From CAYQSU01 sp964420325 (GTDB lineage Bacteria; Pseudomonadota; Alphaproteobacteria; Rhodospirillales; Defluviicoccaceae), in NCBI GenBank assembly GCA_964420325.1, contig CAYQSU010000017.1, positions 1-48,223 on the forward strand: DNA of 48,223 nucleotides, read 5' to 3'. Below are positions 1 through 8,607 of this stretch, piece after piece; the stretch's first letter is position 1, and every line of letters starts with the position of its first letter. Under the pieces are notes generated by a model, which saw nothing but the letters and a program-made list of their open reading frames with translations, had not been told where the DNA came from and did not search any database. The position numbers and the translations under genes were made by a program.

Positions 1-270
1 GCAGCGGCCGGCAAACCGCACCTCGTCCTCGGACTTGAGCAGCACCCGCACGTCGGCGGCGTCCGCTTGGCGCGAGCGCAACACCTCGACGCCGGCGAAC
101 GGAAAGGCGACGACGCTGTCGAGCCCCAAGACAGCCTCCTGGGCCCCAGGCGTCAGCGGCGTGAAGCGCGCGAGCGGCGTCGCCCGGGCCGTGCGAACGA
201 CGACCAGCGAGTCGTCGACCTCCAGGCGCACCTTGGCGCCCTCTTTGCCGCCATAGCGAAATGCGACCAT
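1..270 (-). CDS. Partial N-terminus of a probable S8-type protease precursor
   Basis: Only the first 90 codons are inside the window; the gene runs off the left edge. The ATG at 270-268 is preceded by a strong Shine-Dalgarno (GGGGGAGG), which makes the start convincing. The protein opens MVAFRYGGKEGAKVRLEVDD and continues with a region containing PLARFTPL, AGVEVLR and ADVRVLLKSEDEVRF. This layout resembles the N-terminal prosegments of some bacterial S8 (subtilisin-like) serine proteases, in which a beta-rich segment precedes an I9-like domain. No catalytic residue is visible because that part would lie outside the window, so the protease assignment is inference. It is divergent from a gene at 379 whose product looks like a stand-alone prodomain. 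The shared intergenic region is about 108 bp. Confidence 0.5.
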   Translation of the reverse strand, partial: MVAFRYGGKEGAKVRLEVDDSLVVVRTARATPLARFTPLTPGAQEAVLGLDSVVAFPFAGVEVLRSRQADAADVRVLLKSEDEVRFAGRC

Positions 271-378
271 GATCCTCCCCCGTTCGAGCTGGCTTGCCGG
301 GGCATTAAACATGAAAACGGTCACCGATGAAATGAGCGAGACCAGGGCGATCGGCCTGGCGCCGGGTTGGACGCGACG

Positions 379-918
379 ATGATGGAGACGCGCCTCCGTG
401 CGGCGCTCCGGGCGTTCCCCCGGGAGTTGTCGTCGGGCCGCGAGACGACGCCTGTCCGCTTCGAGCGCGACGACGGGCTCGTTGCGATCCACGGCGAGTC
501 CGCGGGCGCTCTCGAGGACCGGGCGATCGCGGTGTTCGAAGACGAGGCCATCGCCGTCTGCCGGCTGGCCGGGCTCGAGGCTTTCGTGCGTGATCGGGCC
601 GCAACGGTCGGCCCCGTCTACCGGCCGGAGGGGAAGGGCCCGCCGGCGGCGGCGACCGGAAGGGTGCTGATCCGCCTGGAGGAGGGGCAGGCCCTCGAAC
701 GCCGGCGAAGCGACATCGAGGCCGCCGGCTATCGGATCGATCGCCTACTGGCGTATGCGCCCCACGCCGGCTGGCTCACCGCCGCCGACGGCAACCTCGC
801 CACCGCTCTCTCGGCGCTGGCCGCGCTGAGGCGCATCCCGGACGTCGTCTCCGTCGAGCCGCAGCTCCTGATGCCGTCCGCGCGCCGCTCGGCCGGAATG
901 CGGTCGCCGGGCGGATGA
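379..918 (+). CDS. Stand-alone protease-prodomain-like protein (possible inhibitor or chaperone)
   Basis: A 179-residue protein with no signal peptide and no catalytic domain. Its C-terminal half reads as an I9/prodomain-like unit: a beta strand RVLIRLEEGQ, a helix with ERRRSDIEAAGYRI, a strand LLAYAPHAGWLTAADG, then a helix and DVVSVEPQLL. The closing VVSVEPQ pattern resembles the end of subtilase propeptides, just before the catalytic domain normally begins. Here the protein stops about 15 residues later. I chose ATG 379; ATG 382 and TTG 367 are alternatives, and none has a good Shine-Dalgarno. Divergence from a gene with a related-looking N-terminus suggests a protease/prodomain pair, which is inference. 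No specific family name can be given with certainty. Confidence 0.5.
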   Translation: MMETRLRAALRAFPRELSSGRETTPVRFERDDGLVAIHGESAGALEDRAIAVFEDEAIAVCRLAGLEAFVRDRAATVGPVYRPEGKGPPAAATGRVLIRLEEGQALERRRSDIEAAGYRIDRLLAYAPHAGWLTAADGNLATALSALAALRRIPDVVSVEPQLLMPSARRSAGMRSPGG

Positions 919-988
919 GCGGGAGCGCGACGCCTTTGCGGTGGAACTTCGCTATGCTGTCGGCGAAGCCGACCGTCAGCGAGGCGCC

Positions 989-2173
989 GTGACGCCAGTG
1001 CTCTGCCGCGACTGCTGCCGACTGCTGCGGACCGGGCCGGACGCCTGCCCGCACTGCGCCTCGCGCCGCCTTGTCGCCCACCCCGACCTCGACGCCCTCA
1101 CCATCGCCCACATCGACTGCGACGCGTTCTATGCGGCGGTGGAGAAGCGGGACAATCCGGCGCTCAAGGACAAGCCCGTCATCGTCGGCCATCCCGGCGG
1201 GCGCGGGGTGGTGACCACTGCCTGCTACATCGCGCGCGCGTTCGGCCCGCGCTCGGCGATGCCGATGTTCAAGGCCCTGCAGCTCTGTCCCGAGGCGGTG
1301 GTCGTCGCGCCGGACATGGCCAAGTACAAGCGCGTCAGCGAGCAGATCCGGGCCATCTTCCGCGCTTATACGCCGGTCGTCGAGCCGGTGTCGCTGGACG
1401 AGGCCTACGTCGATCTCTCGAGCCCGGTCGCCGGCGTCGCTCGCCCGGCGGCGGTGGCGCTCGCCGAGATCGCGCTCCGGGTCGAGCGGGAGGCGGGGCT
1501 CACCGTCTCGGTCGGGCTCGGCGGCAACAAGTTCCTCGCCAAGCTGGCCTCCGATCTCGACAAGCCCAGGGGCTTCTCGGTGATCGGCGAGGCCGAGGCC
1601 AGGACGGTCCTCGCGCCACTGCCGGTGCGGAAGATCCTCGGCGTCGGCGAGGCCACGGCCAGGCGCCTCGCCGGCCTCGGCATCGTCACCATCGGCGAGT
1701 TGCAGGAGGTGCCGGAGGCGGAGCTGGTCGCGCGGTTCGGCCGCTTCGGACGGAGACTCGCGCTCCACGCCCAGGGCCGGGACGACCGGCCGGTGGTGCC
1801 GCACCGGCCGACCAAGAGCATCTCCGCCGAAACCACGTTCGCGACCGATCTCGGCGACGGCGAGGCTCTGGCGGCGGCCGCCCGGCCGCTCTGCGAGCGC
1901 GTCGCCGAGCGGCTCCGGCGGGCCGGTCTTGCCGGCGGAACCGTGGTGCTGAAGCTGAAGACCTCACGCTTCCAGGTGATCACCCGACACCACCGGCTCG
2001 CCGATCCGACGCAGCGCGCGGACGCCCTCTGGCGCGCGTCGGCAGCGATGATTGCGCGCGAGGCCGACGGCCGGCCGTTCCGGCTCATCGGCATCGGCGT
2101 CGCCGATCTGACCTCGGCCGCGCACGCCGATCCGCCGACCCTGTTCGATGCCCTCGGCGATGGCGCCCCGTGA
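989..2173 (+). CDS. dinB: DNA polymerase IV with N-terminal zinc ribbon
   Basis: Error-prone Y-family polymerase for translesion synthesis, 394 aa. A short zinc-ribbon-like module at residues 6-23 (CRDC and CPHC) precedes the polymerase, as in many alphaproteobacterial DinB proteins. The palm starts at HIDCDAFYAAVE, giving the first catalytic Asp and the steric-gate Phe-Tyr pair. The second acidic motif is SLDEAYVDLS. GLGGNKFLAKLASDLDKP and GVGEATARRLAGLGI (thumb helix-hairpin-helix) follow, then a little-finger domain. I chose GTG 989 because the zinc ribbon begins there and GCGAGG lies upstream; an in-frame GTG at 941 would add 16 residues. The C-terminus lacks an obvious beta-clamp motif of the QLxLF kind, although TLFDALGD could serve. 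It converges on the GH31 gene with 14 nt between stops. Confidence 0.93.
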   Translation: MTPVLCRDCCRLLRTGPDACPHCASRRLVAHPDLDALTIAHIDCDAFYAAVEKRDNPALKDKPVIVGHPGGRGVVTTACYIARAFGPRSAMPMFKALQLCPEAVVVAPDMAKYKRVSEQIRAIFRAYTPVVEPVSLDEAYVDLSSPVAGVARPAAVALAEIALRVEREAGLTVSVGLGGNKFLAKLASDLDKPRGFSVIGEAEARTVLAPLPVRKILGVGEATARRLAGLGIVTIGELQEVPEAELVARFGRFGRRLALHAQGRDDRPVVPHRPTKSISAETTFATDLGDGEALAAAARPLCERVAERLRRAGLAGGTVVLKLKTSRFQVITRHHRLADPTQRADALWRASAAMIAREADGRPFRLIGIGVADLTSAAHADPPTLFDALGDGAP

Positions 2174-2187
2174 GGCCGCGCCAGGGT

Positions 2188-5100
2188 TCAGAAGCGGCCG
2201 ACCTGCTCGAAGCGGGCGGGATCGACGACGTTGTTGTCGCCGGGCTCCCACATCTCGACGCGCCGATCGCCGCCCTCCAGCCGCTTGATGCACTTCCACT
2301 CGATGGTCATCCCCGGCGGCAGGCCGCCGATGGTTCCGGTCCAGGTCGGATAGGGACCGTCGGCGGACAGCAGCACCGCGCGCTCCGGCTGCCACTCCCC
2401 GAGCTGCGGAAGGCTGCCGACGACGTAGACGCTGGTGCCAAAGACGGTGTGGCCGTTCTCGCAGACGAACCGGGCCGAGAACGATGGGCTCGAGCCGACG
2501 CGGGTGAACCCGGGGTTGGCGGCATCGTCCTCGTCGAAGACGACGGCATAGCGCCCGGCCTCGGCCAGCGCCGGGAAGTTGGGACCGTCCTGGCCGCCGT
2601 CGCTCCCCCAGTTCACCGTCCAGGCTCCATCGGCGGCGAACTTGTAGGGCTCGAGGCCCATGTCGACGGTGCCCTCCCAGCGCCTGAGCGTGGTGCAGGT
2701 GAGGGCACGGGCGGGGTCGGCCGGGTTCCAGCCGTTGCCCGCCCCCGGCACGCTGACGACCGAGTGCCGGCTTTCGCAGCCGCCGCCGGCGCCGAGGCGG
2801 AAGGCGAACGCCCGCGTCTCGGAGACGGCCATGTCGCCCGAGCGGGCGACCACCAGGCCGCGGCCGTCGACGAACCAGCCGTTGGTCGCGGCGGCGAGCG
2901 CGGCGGCCGACGCCACCTGGGGCAGGTCGACGCCATTGAGCAGGACACCGAGCACCGGCTGCGAGGTCACGACCTCGATGAAGGCGTCGCGCGTCGCGGG
3001 CGCGGCCGCATACGTGCCGGCGGCGGGATCGACGGTGACGACGACGCCGTCGTCGGTCCTCGCCTGTCGCAGGACCGTGGTGCGCACGGCGCCGGCGAGG
3101 TAGAGGGTGGTCTCGCCGTCGTCCTCGAACAGGGTGAAGGCGGTCTCCGCCGCCGTGTCGGCGGGGAAGACGCGGGCGCGGAGCGCCGTCGACGTCGCTC
3201 CGCCGGTGCGCCGGCCGAAGGCGTCGAGGGTGGTCTCGTCGACGTCCATCAGCGGGACGATGGCGCCGGCACGCGCATAGAGCGGCAGGCGGAAGGTGCC
3301 GTCGCGAAAGGCGGGAACGCGGGCGATCCACTCGCCGGCGCTGGCGATGCGGCGGTTGGTGTGCCAGTCGAACCAGCCTCCCTGGGGCAGATAGACGTCG
3401 CGCTCGGTCTCGCCGTGCCTGGCGACGATGGCGGCGAGCAGGTCGCGGCCGATGAACTTCTGATGGCCCATGGCACGGACGTTGTCGTCGGTCTGGTGGA
3501 AGACGATCGGCGGCGGCATCACCGGTTCGCCGGTGCGGTGGGCATGGTGGGCGAGCGAGTAGACGTAGGGGATGAGCGCGTACCGTTGCCTGGCGTTGGC
3601 GAGGTTGCTGGCGAAGTCGCCGATCCGGTCCGGTGCCGTCTCCTTGCAGTTGCACAGGTTCTCGACGTGGGGGCGGCCGGGGATGTCGAGCATCATGCCG
3701 TAGCCGAACCACTGGGTGTACATCTCGCCGAGGTCGCCCTCGAGGTTGCGATGGAAGCCGCCGATGTCGGCGCCGTAGTAGTCGATGCCGGAGAACGACA
3801 TGTGCATCTGGTTGCCGGCGTGGGTGGCCAGGCTCGAAAGCCGCGACGAGATGTCCCCCGACCACATCGCCGCACCGAACCGCTGAATGCCGGCGGTTCC
3901 GGAGCGCGACATCATGAACGGCCGGCGCTCGACGGCGTTGCGCGCGTAGCCGGCGTGGATGCCGCGGATCCAGCGAAAGTTGAAGATGTTGTGGGCATCG
4001 CGGTGGGCGCCGACGGCGTAGATGCCGGCGGGATCGAAGATCTCCGGTTCGCCCAGGTCGGTCCAGTGGCCGACCACACCGGCATCGACCAGCGCCTGGC
4101 GGCGGTGGTCGTGCCAGAACGTGCTGCAGGCGTCGCTGGTGTAGTCGATCATGCCGCCGCATCCCCAGAACCCGCACATGCGTACGGGCGCCGGGCCTGC
4201 CGCGCTCTGCCGCACGAGACAGCTCTGACCGGTGAGCGTCTGGTGCTCGGCGAGCGTGTCGCAGACGTAGGCCTCCTCGATCAGCATCACCGCCACCGCG
4301 TGGTCGTCGCCGAGCGTCGCGATGCGGCCGGCGGCATCGGGAAAGGTGGCGGAATCGAACGTGAGCGAGCCCATCCGGCACTGGCCGGTGACGCTGGGGA
4401 TGCCGCCGAACCACTGCAGGTCGAGGACAAAGCCGTCGACGGGGAAACGGTTGGCCCTGAGGGTGGTGAGCTTCGCGTCCAGCTCCGCCCAGTCGTCGTA
4501 GCCGTACTCGGAGATCCAGAGGCCGAACATCCGCCGCGGCGGCACCAGCGGCCGGCCGACCAGCCCCATGAAGTCCTTGCGCAGATCGAGGAGGTCGGGA
4601 CCGGTCAGCAGATAGAAGCGGAGCGCGTCGCCGGAGGCCTCCACCTGCCACTGCGACGGGCTGGTGAAGTCCCAACGGTGGCGGCGGGTGTTGTCGAGAA
4701 AGACGGCGTAGTTGTCGCGGGTGGCGCCGTTGACGGCGTAGGCGATGGGAAACTGGGTGTTGCCGGTGGCGCCGCCGTTGAAGCCGGCCATGATGTTGCC
4801 GAACGGCCCGCCTTCGCGCACCCGGCCGTCCCAGTCGATGTCGGAGACGCCCTTGTCTGCCTCCCTGAACTGCTGGCCGAGGCCGTAGACGTCGAGCTCG
4901 ATCGTCCGCGTGAAGATGAGGTTCTTGAGATCCTGATCGAGGCCGGACGGGCGGACGGTGGTCAGCACGACGTCGTTCTTGGTCTTGTCGATCAGGGTGA
5001 GGGCGAGAGTGGCGGGATCGACCTGGACGCGCACATCGGCGGTCTCCAGCACCGCGGGCGACGGGGTCGAGAAGCTGTCCGGACCGCCGTAGGCATCGCA

Positions 5101-5337
5101 CAGGCCTGCCGGCACTCCGTCCGCGGGCGAGCAGACCATCTCCGAATGCGCGAGCGGCGCTGCGGTGCCGGGCCCGGCGCCACGACCGTATTCGACGTGG
5201 ATCAGGTCGTCGTCCAGAACCTCGATGACGACGTAGTTGCCGCCGGCCAGGAATTGCCGCCGCTCGACGGCCGCCTCGGCAGCCGCCGACAGCATGAGGA
5301 GGGCGATCGCCACTCCGGTCCCCACGAACGCGATCAT
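2188..5337 (-). CDS. Secreted GH31 alpha-glucosidase with C-terminal starch-binding (CBM20) domain
   Basis: A 1049-aa exported glycosidase. ATG 5337 has a strong upstream GGGGAGGTGG, and the N-terminus (MIAFVGTGVAIALLMLSAAA) is a signal peptide with a likely cleavage after AEA. The GH31 (beta/alpha)8 barrel is recognised by FGLWISEYGYDD near residue 260, the nucleophile region GHWTDLGEPEIF near residue 425 (Asp as nucleophile) and YYGADIGGF near residue 522, which carries the acid/base Asp. Residues about 955-1045 form a CBM20-like domain (VYVVGSLPQLGEWQPE, YPTWTGTI, MTIEWKCIKR). This architecture implies extracellular or periplasmic cleavage of starch- or dextrin-type alpha-glucans. The gene stands alone, without transporters or regulators nearby. 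Exact substrate specificity cannot be read from the sequence. Confidence 0.9.
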   Translation of the reverse strand: MIAFVGTGVAIALLMLSAAAEAAVERRQFLAGGNYVVIEVLDDDLIHVEYGRGAGPGTAAPLAHSEMVCSPADGVPAGLCDAYGGPDSFSTPSPAVLETADVRVQVDPATLALTLIDKTKNDVVLTTVRPSGLDQDLKNLIFTRTIELDVYGLGQQFREADKGVSDIDWDGRVREGGPFGNIMAGFNGGATGNTQFPIAYAVNGATRDNYAVFLDNTRRHRWDFTSPSQWQVEASGDALRFYLLTGPDLLDLRKDFMGLVGRPLVPPRRMFGLWISEYGYDDWAELDAKLTTLRANRFPVDGFVLDLQWFGGIPSVTGQCRMGSLTFDSATFPDAAGRIATLGDDHAVAVMLIEEAYVCDTLAEHQTLTGQSCLVRQSAAGPAPVRMCGFWGCGGMIDYTSDACSTFWHDHRRQALVDAGVVGHWTDLGEPEIFDPAGIYAVGAHRDAHNIFNFRWIRGIHAGYARNAVERRPFMMSRSGTAGIQRFGAAMWSGDISSRLSSLATHAGNQMHMSFSGIDYYGADIGGFHRNLEGDLGEMYTQWFGYGMMLDIPGRPHVENLCNCKETAPDRIGDFASNLANARQRYALIPYVYSLAHHAHRTGEPVMPPPIVFHQTDDNVRAMGHQKFIGRDLLAAIVARHGETERDVYLPQGGWFDWHTNRRIASAGEWIARVPAFRDGTFRLPLYARAGAIVPLMDVDETTLDAFGRRTGGATSTALRARVFPADTAAETAFTLFEDDGETTLYLAGAVRTTVLRQARTDDGVVVTVDPAAGTYAAAPATRDAFIEVVTSQPVLGVLLNGVDLPQVASAAALAAATNGWFVDGRGLVVARSGDMAVSETRAFAFRLGAGGGCESRHSVVSVPGAGNGWNPADPARALTCTTLRRWEGTVDMGLEPYKFAADGAWTVNWGSDGGQDGPNFPALAEAGRYAVVFDEDDAANPGFTRVGSSPSFSARFVCENGHTVFGTSVYVVGSLPQLGEWQPERAVLLSADGPYPTWTGTIGGLPPGMTIEWKCIKRLEGGDRRVEMWEPGDNNVVDPARFEQVGRF

Positions 5338-5488
5338 GTCACCACCTCCCCGTGCCCCGCGCGCTGCGGCCTTGGCTTCGATGGCCCTGCGTGCCTTGGG
5401 GGCTAGTTACACCCCAAACATGGCTTATTGTTGGCCTGCGCTTGGCGATCGGCAAGGTCTATCTGTCGGCAGGCGGCGCGGCGACGGC

Positions 5489-8332
5489 TCACCACTCGAC
5501 CCGTTCCTGCTCGAGATCGGGCTCGCCGCTCAGGCGCAGGATCTCGGCACGGACCTGGTCGCGCAGCCGCACCGCCCGCCGCCAGCGGTCGCCGCTCGGC
5601 TCAGGGACCACCGGTTGGGCGACGTGGACCGAGACGGCGCCCCGGCGGGGCAGCCAGGAATTCGCACGCAGCACGTTGCGGGTGCCGCGAATGGCGACGG
5701 GAACGATCGGAATGCCGGCGTCGACGGAGGCGGCGAAGGCGCCCATGTGGAACGGCAGCAGCCCCGGCATGCGCCGGAACGTGCCCTCGGCGAAGAACAG
5801 CGGCGAGATGCCGTGCGCCGCCTCGGCGGTGATCCGGCGGTGGTCCTTGAGGCTCTCCCGGCTGTCGAAGCGCTCGACGAACGCGGCGCCGAGGCGTTCC
5901 AGCGGCAGCCGCACCAGCGGGTTGCGCTTGAGCTCCTGCTTGGCGACGAAGGCGACCGGCCGCGGCAGCAGTGCCGCCAGCACGAAGCCGTCGAGATAGC
6001 TCATGTGGTTGGCAACAAAGACGCACGGCCGATCAGGGCCGGGCACGCTCTCCAGGCCCTGCACCGAGAGCCGCACACCGCCGATCCGGGCGGCGACACG
6101 GACGCCGGCCGCGGCCACCCGCCAGCGCCACCGGGGCGACGGCGAAAGGACGGTCGCGATCCACAGGGGCGCCGCGAGCAGGCCGATCACTGTCCAGGCG
6201 TACGCGCCGTAGAGCGTCGCCGACACCGCCAGGGCGAGCCGCCGGGCCTGGGGCAGGACGGCGGCGAGGTGGAGGCGAAGGACCTGCAGCCAGAGCGCGG
6301 TGCGGGCCTTGCCGGCCTCGCCCGCTTCGTAGAGCGCCCGGCAGGCGGCGCGGCGGATCTTGCCGCTCGAGGTGCGCGGCACCGTCCCCGGCGGGGCCAG
6401 CACCACGTCGTCGGCGGGCTCGCCGACCGAATCGGCGACGAGCGCGTTGATGCGGGCGCGGAGCTCGTCGAGAGCGGCCGCATCCCGGCGGCGGGTCTCG
6501 GCGACGAGAACGAGCCGCTCGGTGCCGGTGTCGGGATCCTCACTGCCGAAGGCAGCGACGTTGCCGGCGACGATGCCCTCGAGGGCGCCCACCGCCGCCT
6601 CCAGGTCGCTCGGATGGATGTTGCGGCCGGCGCGGATGATCAGGTCCTTGCTGCGGCCGGTGACGTAGATCTCGCCGCCGGCGACGTAGCCGAGGTCGCC
6701 GGTATCCAGCCAGTCGCCCGCGAACAGCGCCCGGCTCGCCTCGGGCCGGCGGAAGTAGCCCTGCGTCGCGGACGGGCCGCGGAACTGCACGCGACCCTCG
6801 CGACGCTCCGGCAGCTCGCGGCCGGCGGCGTCGACGATGCGGATCTGGTGGCCGAGGAGCGGGCGGCCGCAGGCGACGAAGCGGAGACTTGGCTCGTCTC
6901 CGGCGGCCGGCTCGGCGCGGCCCGACGTCTGGAAGGCGTCGCGCCGGACGGCATCGACGACGGCGCCGCGGTCGAGGAGCGGGAAGGCCAGGCCGACGCA
7001 GTTCTCGGCCAAGCCGTAGACGGGGGTCACCGCCTGGCGGCGAAAGCCCGCGGCGGCGAACCGCAGGCAGAAGCGCTCAAGGGTCCCGGGATGGACCGGC
7101 TCGGCGCCGTTGAAGGCGACCCGCCATGACGCGAGGTCGAGGCCGTCGAGCTCGGTGTCGACGATGCGCCGCAGGCACAGCTCGTAGGCGAAGTTCGGTC
7201 CGCCCGAGAGCGTCCCGCGGTAGCGCGAGACGGCGGCGAGCCACCGCCGCGGCCGGGCGAGGAAATGCAACGGCGGCATGATCACCAGGGGCGTTGCGAA
7301 ATTGAACGAGCCGAGCCAGGCGGCGATCAGCCCCATGTCGTGGTAGAGCGGAAGCCAGCTGACGAAGACGTCGTCGGTGCCGACGTCGACGGCCCGGCCC
7401 ATCGCCCGGATGTTGGCCAGCACGTTGGCGTGGGTCAGCATCACCCCCTTCGGATCGCCGGTCGAGCCGGACGTGTACTGCAGAAACGCCAGCCGGTCGG
7501 CGCTGGCCGACGGGGCGAGCAGGCTTCCGGCCGCGGCCGTGGCGAGATCCTCGGGCGTGACGACGGCCCGCAGGTGCTCGAGGCGGGCCAACAGCAGGCG
7601 CGCGAACGGCTTGATCTCGGGTGCGGCGACGAGCAGCCGGGCCTGGCAGTTGCCGAGGATGCCGATGTGCCGGTCGACGTGCTCCTCGACCCGGCTCATC
7701 CGCGCCGGCGGGTACATCGGCACGGCGACCGCGCCGGCCAGCAGCACCCCGAAGAAGCAACAGAAATAGTCGCGACCGGTGGGCAGCATGATCGCCACCG
7801 TCTCGCCCGGGGCGACGTCGTGGGCCTGCAGCGCGGCGGCGATGCGGCGGGCGCCCGCGGCGAGCTCGCCGTAGGTGACGACCTCCCCCGGTCCCTCGTC
7901 GGCGTAGAGGCGGACGTGCGGACGGTCGGGGTGGCGCGCTTCGTGCCAGGCGAGGACGTCGACCAGGGTGGCGGCGGTCGCCGGTGCCGCCTCGGCGGTG
8001 CCGAGCGGCGCCTCGGCTTCGCCTTGCGGCGGCACCGCCGGCGCGCGGCCGCTGGCGGCGAGCACCGCCTGCAGGAGGTCCCGCGGCGACTCGGCGGCGG
8101 CGAACACGGTGTCCGGCAGGGCGACGGCGAACGTCTGCTCGATCCGCGCCACCAGCTCGGCGCGGCCCAGGCTGTCGATGCCGAGATCGCGGTCGAGGGA
8201 GGTGTCGAGGGTCACGGCAACATCGCCGAGGCTCGGCCGCAGCTCCTTCGCCACCGCCTTGACGGTGGCGAGCACGCCGGGCGCCAGGTCGGCGGCGCGG
8301 GCGCTGTCTGCCGGGGCTTCGATGTCGGCCAT
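5489..8332 (-). CDS. Acyl carrier protein - fatty-acyl-AMP ligase - acyltransferase fusion
   Basis: A 947-aa multidomain protein from ATG 8332. Residues 15-95 form an acyl carrier domain with the phosphopantetheine site GIDSLGRAEL (Ser54). Residues about 130-660 are an AMP-forming ligase: LQYTSGSTGDPKGVMLTH near residue 286, LPLYHDMGLI, PVYGLAENCVGLAFPL and WLDTGDLGYV. The early AVPMYPPAR and the PLYHDMGLI form are typical of FAAL-type ligases, which load acyl chains onto carrier proteins. From about residue 690 a hydrophobic segment leads into a PlsC-type acyltransferase with NHMSYLDG near 774 (NHx4D box) and FFAEGTFRR near 847 (EGT box). The chain is therefore inferred to be activated, held on the internal ACP and transferred to an acceptor, probably at the membrane. 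In-frame ATG 8371 and TTG 8395 are alternative starts. Confidence 0.85.
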   Translation of the reverse strand: MADIEAPADSARAADLAPGVLATVKAVAKELRPSLGDVAVTLDTSLDRDLGIDSLGRAELVARIEQTFAVALPDTVFAAAESPRDLLQAVLAASGRAPAVPPQGEAEAPLGTAEAAPATAATLVDVLAWHEARHPDRPHVRLYADEGPGEVVTYGELAAGARRIAAALQAHDVAPGETVAIMLPTGRDYFCCFFGVLLAGAVAVPMYPPARMSRVEEHVDRHIGILGNCQARLLVAAPEIKPFARLLLARLEHLRAVVTPEDLATAAAGSLLAPSASADRLAFLQYTSGSTGDPKGVMLTHANVLANIRAMGRAVDVGTDDVFVSWLPLYHDMGLIAAWLGSFNFATPLVIMPPLHFLARPRRWLAAVSRYRGTLSGGPNFAYELCLRRIVDTELDGLDLASWRVAFNGAEPVHPGTLERFCLRFAAAGFRRQAVTPVYGLAENCVGLAFPLLDRGAVVDAVRRDAFQTSGRAEPAAGDEPSLRFVACGRPLLGHQIRIVDAAGRELPERREGRVQFRGPSATQGYFRRPEASRALFAGDWLDTGDLGYVAGGEIYVTGRSKDLIIRAGRNIHPSDLEAAVGALEGIVAGNVAAFGSEDPDTGTERLVLVAETRRRDAAALDELRARINALVADSVGEPADDVVLAPPGTVPRTSSGKIRRAACRALYEAGEAGKARTALWLQVLRLHLAAVLPQARRLALAVSATLYGAYAWTVIGLLAAPLWIATVLSPSPRWRWRVAAAGVRVAARIGGVRLSVQGLESVPGPDRPCVFVANHMSYLDGFVLAALLPRPVAFVAKQELKRNPLVRLPLERLGAAFVERFDSRESLKDHRRITAEAAHGISPLFFAEGTFRRMPGLLPFHMGAFAASVDAGIPIVPVAIRGTRNVLRANSWLPRRGAVSVHVAQPVVPEPSGDRWRRAVRLRDQVRAEILRLSGEPDLEQERVEW

Positions 8333-8429
8333 GTCGGGTCCCGCTGCCGGTGCGAGGACACTCCGCAGCATGGGCCGCCGGCCCGCGGCGCGCAAGGCCG
8401 TCCGCCGTGCCGTGATCGAAAAACAGGCC

Positions 8430-8448
8430 TTAACCGGATTTCGGTTAA
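8430..8448. promoter_or_regulatory. Perfect palindromic operator candidate
   Basis: The sequence TTAACCG-GATTT-CGGTTAA is an inverted repeat with two exact 7-bp arms and a 5-bp centre. It lies in the only strongly A+T-rich patch of the 8333-8607 spacer between the divergent FAAL fusion and pdhA. Read leftward, a weak -10-like TATTTA overlaps its right arm. For the rightward direction, TTGTTT (8463-8468) and TAAGAC (8485-8490) with a 16-bp spacer could be a pdhA promoter. Symmetry and placement suggest binding of a dimeric repressor. The TTAACC half-sites resemble CtrA half-sites, but the orientation and spacing differ from the classical TTAA-N7-TTAA. The regulator is unknown. Confidence 0.4.
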
Positions 8449-8607
8449 ATACTGTTTTGTCATTGTTTTGAAACTAGTTATGTGTAAGACACTGATGTGT
8501 TTTCGCCTTGCCAACGGCGCGCGCGGCCCATAGGATGGCGGCCCCCGCTGGCACAGGGGGCGCACATCATCGAACCGGGCAGCACCGGGGATCCGCAGGG
8601 AGACGAC

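Noticed and set aside
2170..5406. A 1078-codon open frame on the + strand opposite the GH31 gene, and another long one at 1964-5101 on the minus strand
   Set aside because: Products are Gly/Ala/Arg-rich with no family motif. They mirror the third-position G/C bias of the real GH31 gene, which has signal peptide, ribosome site and catalytic motifs.
8430..8448. CtrA binding site
   Set aside because: TTAA half-sites are inverted and 11 nt apart; the CtrA consensus is TTAA-N7-TTAA in direct orientation.
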